Translations under genes and position numbers: made by a program | Shown: in pieces, positions 53,498 through 64,000 of the stretch | Position numbering within the stretch: position 1 is the stretch's first letter | Layout: the number at the start of each line of letters is the position of its first letter | The notes under the pieces: model-generated | What the model saw: the letters and a program-made list of their open reading frames with translations, nothing else | Told to the model about the DNA's origin: nothing | The model's database searches: none | Assembly: GCA_005281725.1 (NCBI GenBank) | Contig: SSBO01000005.1 | Span: forward strand, 62,001 to 126,000 | Direction of reading: 5' to 3' | Source of the DNA: Wuchereria bancrofti | Taxonomy: Eukaryota > Nematoda > Chromadorea > Rhabditida > Onchocercidae | Length of the DNA: 64,000 nucleotides

Positions 53498-56400
53498 TTA
53501 AGCGGCTCCTTTTTTGATAACATCCATGATTTGCTGTTTATATGTATCCGACAAACCAGCCTGGAAAAATAATAAGACTGTTCCATCCTGAAAAACATTA
53601 AATGAAAGTTATTTTTAGGAAGCATGACGAAATGGTTTAGGAAATTGCTTAACTGTTTTAGAGTCATACTTAAAATGCAATTTTACAAAAATATATTTGA
53701 AATACTAAAATTTTTAAGTGTAACTTCAATTATTTTTATTTTCTATCATACAAACTGTCCTCAGAAACTTGCAATAATCAACTGAATCTCCCAGACAAGA
53801 CTGTTAGAAATCCGTTTCTGTAAAACATCGGTCTCCAAAACCCAGTAATTTGTTTTAAAATCTCAAACTAAACAAACCTGCTCTGCACACCTCATAATTT
53901 GAAGAACTTTTTTCAGATCAATTTTTTCTTTCTGTCGTCCCAGTTGATAAATCAACTTTGCTTTATTTAGCCATTGTTCCCTTGTATTTCCGATGACAGA
54001 TGCCAGAACACGACATGTGAGATCATCATCTAAAACCAAAAAATTGCACTAAAACAAAAAAATTCAAACAAACAATGCCCTGAACACAGAATCGATTAAT
54101 TTCACCTTTCGAGAATCCTGAAAGATTATTTTTAGGTATGTAGACAGAGCATTATCCAAAACTAAGTGGTAATGGATGTTGATGGTAATCCAGATTCTTA
54201 TTAATGATTAATGTTCATTCCAAAATTATTTGAAGAAAATTATAGTCCTGTAAAATCTGATTACTTAAATGAAAAGTTACATCTTAACAAATGTGACAAT
54301 TAATAATACAAATTTAGCAACTAATAATACATCTTAAGAAATTGCTTTTATGCCTACCTAATATGAGCTGTTTATAGCGATTAACAATGGCAGGTGTACC
54401 ATATCTTGGTGCCGTACATTCCGGGTATGCAATCAATGTAAATGCATAATCCTCGAAATCAAGCGACTTTCTGGGAGATAAAATTTCGATCAAATGTTTC
54501 GTCAAACTTTCATCGACCTCCAATATTTAGTTAGTAATTAAAAAGTTAGCTAATCATTAAAAAAAATCTACAAAGAAGAATTCTTCCTAAAATTTTTCAA
54601 ATCTACCTCATCAAATTCAAATTTCAAATTTTATCAAATTCAGGAATGAGAAATTGGTAAGATAATTAGGATAGGATAGTATGTTATAACCGAAAAAGAT
54701 TAAATTTTCCAAAATGTTGAGAAATTTACAACAAATATATTAAAACATAATGAAAGAAACGGTTAACAAACTGCGTCGTTAACTTTTTCTCAACAAATGT
54801 ACGATTACATTCGACAAATATTTATGCTATAGCCAAAACATGTGCAATATTAAATGAGCAAATGATCGCAGCAAATAATCCTCTTACATTATCATCCTTA
54901 GATGAAGTGCTCAACGGAGGTGAAATGCAGCTTCCTGAAGAAAGCGAACAGGCTTCTCGTTCCTCTATCGTCGGTTGCCTTGAATGAATTCTGTCAAATG
55001 ATACATCCAACGACAAAACCACAATATCAATTGCATCAGGTGATAATTCGGTCTCCTGAGGACATCCAAATAAATTCGACCTGTAAGCAAGTTTGACTTA
55101 ACAAATATTAAAGATCTAGTTTTTAAAAGTTTTGTGTGGATAATTCTCTTTTTAGTAGTAATAAAATCTTCAAATTTTTCTTTAAAAAATCTCCAATAAT
55201 AACTTTTATTGCATTGTGTTAAATATTGTAGTAAAGAAGTGGTTTCATAGTTGAATAAATCGTAATAGATAATAAATAATAGATAGCATATCAGAAAATG
55301 TTAACATTTCAATACTTACACAAAGACATGCCTATATTCCTCTGCATATAACATACGAACGCAACCCAATGGTAATAGAGTGGAAAGTGCTAGCAGAAAA
55401 CGTTTAGCTATAACTTCATTATGACATTTCAGGACAATCTGGAAAAAAAAATTTCATATAAACAAATAAAACTTCTTTAAAATACTAATGATATTCAATT
55501 CATACTGCATTTTCAACTAGATTCAGCAAATATGCTCAGCAATTTTTTATGTTTTCTATAAAATAAAATACAAATTAACCTGACCGCCAGTAACCAATTG
55601 TGTCAAAACAATTTCCAGGATACTTTGATCATTAACTTTCGGTAAACTTTCAAGCATATGTGCAATTTTTCGCAATGTTTGAAAACAATCCAAACGTCTT
55701 GAACAACTTATATCAATAGCATTTGTTCCATTATCAACTTTTAATTCACGTTCTTTCATTACAAGTATATCCTGTGTTGGCACTCCTTCCAATAAATATT
55801 CTTTGCAGAGACGTGTTTGTGTACGCAATATACAAACCATAAACCTAGAAATTAAATAATAGAAATTATCAAACAGAATTTGTGGTGTTTAAAAGGAGTA
55901 ATGGAACACTTATACCTATATATGCCAACGGTAAAGCCAAAAACAATAGTTCATCAATCACAATAGATAAAACGGAATGTAGGGCAAATGAATGATTTGA
56001 TAATGAACATATTAATTTGATAATAAGGCATAATTTGTCTGGTTCGACTATTTCAGGTCTATGAATCTTACTACTATTTCAGGTTTATAAATCCAAAAAA
56101 AAAAACCAAAAAAAAAAAAAACATAAGAAAAGACTTACATGTGCAACTGTGTGAAAATATCTGCTCGACCGGTAATTACAGTTAAACTTCGTGATGTATC
56201 CAATTCGAGGCTGGTAACATGAGCACGCAAAAAATGTGCCGGTAGTAGTGAGGAACGTGATGCTGCAGCCTGCTTTAGCATTTCATTGGTTGGGTCACTT
56301 TGTTCACGATCAAAAACCATGTTCGATTCCATCTAAATACTTTCAAAATTGAATAAATTAAAAGTAAGTTTATAACTCATAAATATATTATTTAACATAT

Positions 56401-58163
56401 CATAACCTGCAAAAATCGAATAGCAGATGACATTGTTGAAACAAAGAAGTGATAATTGCTGGTGATAAATAATTTGTCTATAGATACAAGGATAAGTGAA
56501 AGAAAACGTAAAAAGCCGCGTGCTTTGTAATCACGTAACCTGGAATTAAAGATGCAAAATCACAGCAAACAAATTTCATTTACATGAAAAAAATTTAACG
56601 AGAACAGATTTCATTTAAAATTTGACTAGACAAGAAACTTAAACCGTCAATACTAAAATCATATCTCTTTACCACGACTCATTTATAACATAACGTTCTT
56701 TAGTGTTTTATGTATTGTCCATGACTAAACATACGTGATAAAGAATTTTTTAAAGAAAGCAAATGTGCAGAAAGGAATTAAAAGATAAAATCTGAACTAA
56801 TAAAAAAAACAAAGACAAGTTTCGAAACCAGAGTTCACTAAAATACTATCAGAACCTGAACGTATAGGATAATGTATAGCCATGTTCATCATCTCCGAAT
56901 AAAATTACACCATCTTTCGCCTCCGTATCTGTTTTTTCCCATGGACTTTCCCATTTTTTTGCGCCCAGCGGTATCGATGTTGCACGTGGTTTCATCGGAC
57001 TCATAGGCGCATCATCTTTCGGAGTAGCCGTCACTTCACAACTTAATGAATGAAGACACGAATATTTCACCAACTGATACACTCGATCATTTAATGCAAC
57101 CTGAAATGTGTATTTAAAAAGCATCTACAACTAATACAATAGTTAGACACTCCATTCAAAACCTATAATTTGACATAAAGCATTAAATTTGAATTTTGAA
57201 GTCTTTTATTAATTGATTAACAATGTGATATTTTTTAAAATAGATTAAACATTAGCGCAACAAAGATAAATTTTCTAGGTAGAAACAGATATTATGATTT
57301 TTTTTTGAGAAATCTATTACCTGTGTAGTAATATAACTTATTCCAGCTTCAACATCATCTGTAATTAGACCAGTACCATCAACGAACGATGTACATGCAA
57401 CACAACGTAATTCTTCAGTTAAATGAGTACGAAAACTTTCTGAAAAAAAAAAAATGAAATTAAACTAGATAAAATTAGAAGTCACATTATTCCCCTGCTC
57501 ATAACAAACGCTAGATGTAAAACACAGTGCAATCATTTAAACCAAAAAAGAAAAATAAACCACATCGATAACAGATAGTAATAAAAAAAGTAAGCAATTA
57601 TCTATATTTTGAGATTGTAAAGATTTTTCCCCTGCTTAGATTGACATGTAATAAGATAAAGGCGGCATATTCCCATTTTTTATCCCTACAGACTAAAAGC
57701 TCACCGAACGTAATCGCTGTTAAAAATATGCAAATATTTAATGAAGCTATATTTCATCTTTGCTACGTCACTTATTCGTGCAAGTTATGCCGTTGTGTTT
57801 ATGTCTTTCGAAAAAAGTTGCTCATTCCTTTTTATAAACAAAAAAAGAAAAGAAAAATTATATTTTAAGCAAATAAAACATCAGAAAGAATTTGTAAGAA
57901 CTAAAAGAACATAAACGTCAAAAAGTTTTAAAAAGCTTAAAGTTTAATCTACGTTAAGGCATGTTTTTAAGTTTATTTTCACACAGAACATTTAAAAATT
58001 GAAAAATGACAAACTAACCAGCCGAAATAAACGTTGGAGATCCTTTACTAGTAGTTGGTAAACAATAATCTTGTCGCAAATTCTCGGGGATCGATTGTGT
58101 TGTCATCAATACTCGAGGGCCATGAGTTTCACAGAAGTAACACAATGCTAATACTGCTTGCAT
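53498..58163 (-). CDS. FLCN: Folliculin
   Basis: Folliculin is a longin-DENN protein that, with FNIP, acts at the lysosome as a GTPase-activating protein for RagC/D and so links amino acids to mTORC1 and TFEB/HLH-30. Exons: 58019-58163, 57321-57439, 56856-57100, 56407-56539, 56139-56332, 55580-55844, 55320-55438, 54888-55080, 54358-54517, 53878-54029, 53498-53587. All phases agree, giving about 604 residues (human about 579). The N-terminus reads LALCYFCETHGPR, as in human (VALCHFCELHGPR). The longin part holds SLSCEV, then FGDDEHGY and KARGF. The Arg of ARGF (about residue 177) corresponds to the catalytic Arg164 of human FLCN. LLEGVPTQD matches human LLEGAPTED, and the C-terminus has QAGLSDTYK as in human MTGLSKTYK. 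A Pro/Lys-rich insert of about 30 residues after SLSCEV is absent from human. The first 14 codons upstream of the ATG are open back to a tttcag acceptor, so an N-terminal extension is possible but unlikely. Acceptor tggag at 54518 is weak. Confidence 0.95.
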
Positions 58164-59603
58164 ATCAGTACTTCCGTTTAACGTACTTTTAAAAAGTAAC
58201 CAAACCTGAAACTAGGAATCAAATTATTCCACCATTTAACAATCACCAATTAATTTTAAACGTCCTGAAATTAACAATGATGCAAACGTGACATATATAA
58301 AGTAATGTCAAAGCTTTCTCAGCAATACTATGAATAAAAACAATTATTCAAATAAAAGATGCACTAATAATTACACTTGAAAAAAAAGAAGGAAAATTCA
58401 AAATCGTTGAATGATAAAATGATATTTCAGTTTAGAGAGAATTTCACGATTTATTTGCTCTATATTGGATTATCAGGTCAAAGCTATTGCAATAATTTAG
58501 TACAAACCAATACTTCCAGCTAAAAATAAAAATAAAAATAAGGAAAAAAAACAACTCATGTCAGTACAGACCAAATACCATATCTCGCTACGTCACAACT
58601 TTTTTCTCCGGGGGAAAGGGAAGGAGGGAAGAAAGGAGGAGAAGAGATGGAAGAATGAAGCGAAAGGATGTTATTTTTAAAATTATTCTTCAAAGGATCT
58701 TACTGCCATCCAAATATTTAACTGGAAGATTGCAAAGTGCAAAATGATGACTAAGCTAATTTACACTTTATACCCTAGTTGAATACAACAGATCAAAAAT
58801 AGTTTTAAAATTTCTCATGACGAATTACATTTTTGAAGAGATTTTATAAAAGTTCATTGAACATCTGCTAAAAGGCATCAAAATCTTTGATAAAAAACGG
58901 TATATTATTCACAAATATCTTTCCTCCACATATGCAAATTGATTCCACATTTATATCAGAAATCTAATTTCTTTAGCGAAATTACAAAAATATAAACTTT
59001 CTGGGCACTTTTTTTTCCTTTATGTTCCAACTTTTTCATCGTTATGCTATCATTTTCACTTGTTTATTCAATATTTCGTACCTGATGACTGATCTTAATA
59101 TAATAAAGGAAATATTTTCACTTTTCTCCTCTTGGATTGTTCCTGTTGAATCGTTGTATGTTGGAAGTACTACCGTACAATAGTTTTTCCATTTCATTAA
59201 AATAATTCACCGTCATTTTTAACAAATTAGAGCAATACAGCAACAACATAACAGTAACAAATACTCGAAAATCATATCATCCTAATACCATAAAGAGATT
59301 TGAGAAATGCTAGTGAATCTAAAAAATCTTCAATCGCGATAAAGGAAAAGAAAATCTTGACATTTACAATTGCAATGCAGTATCAACTTATAATCCATAA
59401 AACAGAACAAACTTCAGATTTTAAAAATCTATATTTTTCTTAAAGAGAAATCTCACAAATGAGATGATGAATCATGTCAAAATGTGAACAAAGACATGAA
59501 AATCACACAAAATATCAAGGAAACTTGAGTCATAAAAATCCATAGCTAATAGATATTTCATAATTTCTCCAAGTTTTTAACAATTCCCAGATTCTCTCTG
59601 AAT
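58164..59603. other. Spacer between eIF3D and FLCN
   Basis: About 1.4 kb separates the eIF3D stop from the FLCN start on the same strand, with no coding potential. A purine-rich run lies at about 58607-58675. A tttcag acceptor 42 bases before the FLCN ATG may be a trans-splice site. The spacing leaves an operon possible but unproven. Confidence 0.5.
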
Positions 59604-62600
59604 CTAAACATCATCATCTGAATTCTCATCACCCGAACTACTGCTTTCTTCTTCAGTACTGGATTCGAACGTCCCTTCAGGCAATGAATAAAGTCGTACT
59701 GCTTGCTGAAAAAGACTACTCAAGTTACACTACTAGCACAGCTGAAATAAATGCAGTACTGAGAAGTCGACCTTATATTTCACAGACATGGGCCTTATAA
59801 AACATATATATGTTGACGAAGCGACCAAGGGTGAGTACTTCATCAGAAACATCAGAAAAAAAAACACAAAAACCCAGATTACCTTTATCCTTAACCAAAT
59901 ATAAAAACTGGTGAAACAGATAATTATTTGACTGAGATAAATGAAATCGTAGGGATTTATATTTTTTTTTTTTTTTTGTAGTCGCAAGAATTTATATTTG
60001 TTATCACTCTGACGCTGGAATGCTGCCTAAAAACTACTCTAATTATTCTCTTCCCATTTCAATCCACGACAGCTGAAAAGACAAAATTCGAACCTTGTTT
60101 GGATCCTTTAGCAAAAGATATTTCCCCGGTGGCTGTTTCATGCAGTGATCAATGATACAGCGCAAAATGCCCCAAGCGTTATCCAAATTCAGTGTAATAT
60201 TTGTCGCAAATTCAGTTGGCTTATATTGCTGAGTGCCCAGTATGACATGGCTAGCACTGTTGCGTATGCTTAGACGTGAAACGTATCTAAAAAGGAATTC
60301 CAAAATTAAATTTAAATTTCCAATAGCAACAGAAATGTAAAACTGAAAAAAAAAAACAGTCGGAAATGTAAACTTGTCCGATTATTGAAGAATTAGTAAA
60401 AAAGCTTTCACTGACCCAAAATGTAGGGACTTTTACTACAGCAAAGACGTCTTAGCACCAACACTTTACACCTTACACCTACATGTCAAACCAGTCTTTC
60501 CCATACTCCTTAAAAGTTCTTAATTTTTAAAAGTTAAACTCCTTAAAAGCTTATAGTTGAAATTTCAATATGCTGTTCACAGTTCCTGAAATTCCATTCC
60601 AAAAAAGTAGAAACCAACCCAAATTTAATTTGGTCTGAACCAGCCAAAAGTGCTTGTAATGTCCATTTGGCTAATTTACAGCTGTTATTTTGCAGTTCCG
60701 TAGCAAGTACTGCACCTTTCTGCGTATCGAGCTTACTTCTCCAGTCAACACCACTGGCCATCTGGAATTTGATTTTCAACCAACATATTTTTCTCGACAA
60801 TTACATTATTAACGCTAAACACTCATCATCTCCTTATATTTCATACTTCATTATAATTATTTAAGTTCATAAATCGCATTGCTTTTTATTTTGAATATTT
60901 TTGTGCTTGTAGTTCAAATTAAATTTGAACCCTTGAATCCCATTCATTGAATGCTTTTATAGTCAACATTTGTGTTTCGCCGTTTGGTCCTGTAGTAACG
61001 CCATCATGTTCCGTACGACAAATTAGACGAACTTCAGTACCATCTGCTTGACGTCCCAAATACCACGAACGATATCTTTAATTCATTACAAATATCTTTA
61101 AAAGTGTTATCAATAAATATCAAATTTTCGATTACGACAATGTTTCGTCATATTTATATTTCTTAAGCCCCAATCCACAACTCTCTTCTATATTCAGTAT
61201 AACTCTATGAAAGTAATTTGGAATTAATAAAAAAAACTGATGTAAGCACAAACGGATTAGATTTACTTTAATTAAACACATCCAGGAGAGCAGCGGATAC
61301 TGCCAGAATTTTCAATTAAGTGAATAAGGAGTAAATGATCAAATCATGGACTGATCAATAAGTATAAAATGAATACATCATCTTAAGTTAAAAACAGTAG
61401 TATCCTGAATTTCTGTCAAAATATCTATAAATGTAGAATATCGAAAGTAAAGTTAATGTGTTAGTGATGAAATATCGACTAGCGGAATAAATTTCAGTTC
61501 GTCTAAATTGCTAATGAGACAAGAATTGGCAGATTAATATTCAGAAATTGCACAAAACTAACTTGTATGCAACGCATGAATCAGCATCCGTATCACCTTC
61601 ATCGAATGGAAGACGTGGATTATCATATTTGAACGGTTCTTCATTCTAAAGTTCGATTGAAAATCAGTACAGTAAAATTTCAATATTATTACTTACAGGA
61701 ATTATTACTTATAGAAATATTACTTATAAAAGTAAACGTCTTTAAGATACCATAAACTTACTCTTTTGAGTACCATGCGACGAAAATTTTGATTTATGTA
61801 GAGAGCTTCCGTAGCAAGATTACGTGGATGATTAATACTTGTGGTATCGTCACTATTTGGAGCATCCGGTGAGGTTTCGCTCACGGTTAAAGCATCTGAA
61901 AGTAAAAGCACTGAAATCTGGTGAATGGTTGATAGAACAAGTAATTTCCTGGTAGTCATTTGCTTAATCGAGCAAATACCCATGCTTACCCACTAGGAAT
62001 AGATTAGGTCAATTTAGTCAAAAAATTGCTCCATATTGCTTTCGTAGGGTATTTTAGAAGCAGTAAGCATAAACAATTATCTTCCGAAATAAATCATCTA
62101 ATGGTTTAGAGAGCATTTATTAGGTGAAATTATCAAGAAGCAAGGTAAGTACACATACCAACTGGATTCGAAAAACCACCCGTGTCCCGCTTATCAAAGA
62201 ACAATTTATCACCAACACGATACGCGATAACATCCCAACTATACACTGATCGCGTAGCTGCCATCAGCGTTGCCAATATCATATCTGTTGCGAAGACATT
62301 CCCAGCATTTTCATGAGCTAACTGAAACGGAACCTGTTTTGATTAAAAAAAAAAAAAAAAAACAATATGGTCTTGATTTCGAATTAAAAAACATAAGAAT
62401 TTGAGCAAGGAAATTTGGGTAACTAACCTTCTGAATTATAGGGTCTTCGGTTGTCGTTAAATTATAAAATGTACCGCCGCAACGTTGTAACGGTTTCTCC
62501 GTTCGCACCGTAACACGATCAAATGCTTTATCGTAGTAATAAAGCTGACCATAACGATGGCCATTTCTGAAAAAAATGTGCAACTGCAAAATAATCAAAA

Positions 62601-64000
62601 TTTGATCTCTTTTGGTGAACTCGTTTCATAGAGATTTATTTCGCAATCACATGAGTTCCTTTACATTATCACCTGTGTTGCTAGAACGATAAACTGATCA
62701 AAACGTACATATCTTGGCCTGAATCAATATTTGGTAGATTAAGTTTTGCAAGACGTGGGAAATCCATTTCTTCCAAAACTTGCCATTCAGGGCGTACAGC
62801 AATACTTGCAGCTAATTGCTTTTGGTTACGTTGGTCCCAACGACCATAACCTTGTCCACCACGACCACGACCACGTGTGCCACCTCCACGTCGTTGCCAC
62901 TGCTTGAATGCTTTCTGCTGTTCTCTTAAAAAATCACAATGTCAGTATAAAGAATTTTTATGACAAAAAAAAGAAAAAAAAACCGTCCCATTCTAACTTA
63001 CTTTGCAATGCTACGTTTAATCTTTTGATTTTGTCCATAATTTGCTTGATTTCTTCGCTCATTTTCTTTTTGAACCAATCTTCGCTGTAAACAAGCAAGA
63101 ATTTATGCAAAAAATTGAGAGAGCTAATGAGTGTAATATGCTTATTTTGAAGGCAAACATTCCTTACTTATTATTAGATAAATAAAAGTCAGATATTCAT
63201 GCATAGAAATCAGATACTCATAATATCATTAACTATTAGTCTTGAAAAGTCAATGAAGCAGTTCATTGTTTCAAAAAGATTTCGCCAATTTTAAGCAAAG
63301 TGCATATTTACTCAAATCAAGTTAACTTAATGACTTACTACCAAGATGACCAATAAAATTTTAAGTTAAACAATTATAAGAGAAAATGATCAATTTGCGA
63401 AACTTCCCTCTTTAATTGATTACTTCAAAAAGATTTCGGCAATTTTAAGCAAACCGCATATTTACTCAAATAGAAAACAACCAATCTTACATAGAACTGT
63501 TGTTGTTGTCGCATACGACCACTCTTCTGCATGTTCGATCGTTGGGGTTTACTTGTATCAACAAGTTGAAATGTCGCATCTTCCTCGTCGTGAACATAAT
63601 CATACTGCGAACCAACAGCACCAGATGTATATGGATTACCGTATCGACCATCTCCTAAAAGTAATATTGATTAAAACATAAAACTTTTCGATGTTGAAAT
63701 TCGATCTATCAAATATTTTTGTACTGGTAACGTTAGCTGAAAGTTTTATGCATTTCAATTGGTAAAACTCAGACGTAAGTATACGTTTGAGTCTTTTTTG
63801 TGAGCGTGAAATCATATAATTAACCGACTGTGGAGTTGCAGTAAAATGTTAGATTCCGGATGATCTGTTGCCAAAATTTCTTCAACTTATTTGCTATCTG
63901 GATGCCACTCAACAAAACGAATAATACGTCTCGTCGAGTACAATCAAACTAATCGAAAAAAAAACCCACGTCTGAATCGATCGTTATATTGTGTGACACC
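59604..64000 (-). CDS. EIF3D: Eukaryotic translation initiation factor 3 subunit D (5' end cut off)
   Basis: eIF3d is a peripheral eIF3 subunit that contacts the 40S ribosome and can bind the mRNA cap. Exons in window: 63970-64000 (partial), 63491-63654, 63002-63084, 62709-62924, 62428-62566, 62159-62333, 61762-61895, 61563-61645, 60931-61075, 60619-60761, 60094-60286, 59604-59705. The phases agree and give about 535 residues; only the N-terminal codons are missing. Diagnostic blocks match the remembered human protein: [113 protein letters not shown] and [10 protein letters not shown]. The C-terminus is an acidic Ser/Asp/Glu tail, as usual. An Arg-Gly-rich insert ([10 protein letters not shown], coded near 62850-62895) lies between the basic helix region and the FP-containing segment and is not in human. 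FLCN follows downstream on the same strand. Confidence 0.96.
63270..63472. repeat. Direct repeat in an eIF3D intron
   Basis: Two copies of about 48 bases sharing TTCAAAAAGATTTCG, AATTTTAAGCAAA and GCATATTTACTCAAAT, at 63270-63318 and 63424-63472, in the intron between the exons 63491-63654 and 63002-63084. Confidence 0.85.

Noticed and set aside
1..64000. tRNA, rRNA, CRISPR arrays, bacterial-type operons or integrated transposon genes
   Set aside because: I saw no tRNA-like cloverleaf boxes, rRNA segments, regular spacer arrays or transposase/reverse-transcriptase motifs. Absence by eye is not proof; a tRNA scan and repeat-library search would be decisive.

Overview
The window is strongly AT-rich eukaryotic DNA from an intron-dense genome. 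Nearly every real gene is split into short exons by GT-AG introns with T-rich acceptors. Several start codons sit 3 to 22 bases after an isolated acceptor, as expected for spliced-leader trans-splicing. Protein content (a TWK-type two-pore potassium channel, a secreted lustrin-type cysteine-rich repeat protein, an FBXO47/PROM-1-like F-box protein) points to a nematode, most likely a clade III spirurid or filarial species. The species call is inference. A run of Ns flanked by an identical copy of about 207 bases shows this is a draft assembly.

Layout, left to right. 1-392 (minus) is the 5' end of SF3A1, a U2 snRNP splicing factor. 416-15060 is a gene desert of homopolymers and microsatellites holding the assembly gap. 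15071-25448 (plus) is an 18-exon TWK/K2P potassium channel of about 984 residues. 27336-30812 (plus) is an 8-exon gene of about 373 residues that I cannot name; its core matches the C-terminal tail of the channel just upstream. 33962-36900 (minus) is a 10-exon FBXO47-like F-box gene. 37191-38858 (minus) is a 7-exon unrecognised gene with a PIP-box-like motif, lying head-to-tail about 290 bases upstream of the F-box gene. 41596-51928 (plus) is a 19-exon secreted cysteine-rich protein of about 1046 residues. 53498-58163 (minus) is folliculin (FLCN). 59604-64000 (minus) is eIF3 subunit d, lacking only its first codons, which lie beyond the window.

Exon models were built by hand. Intron phases agree at every junction listed, except where an entry says otherwise. 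Family names for SF3A1, FLCN, eIF3D, FBXO47 and K2P rest on comparison with remembered family sequences, not on a search. The most unusual feature is the channel: its last exon (24422-25448) encodes, without introns, a domain that the neighbouring gene encodes across six exons. This suggests capture of a processed copy by the channel gene, or intron loss.

Functionally the genes are a mixture: splicing (SF3A1), membrane excitability (TWK), meiosis-linked ubiquitination (FBXO47), an extracellular or cuticle-type protein, nutrient signalling (FLCN) and translation initiation (eIF3D). The two minus-strand pairs could be co-transcribed, but nothing in the sequence proves it.
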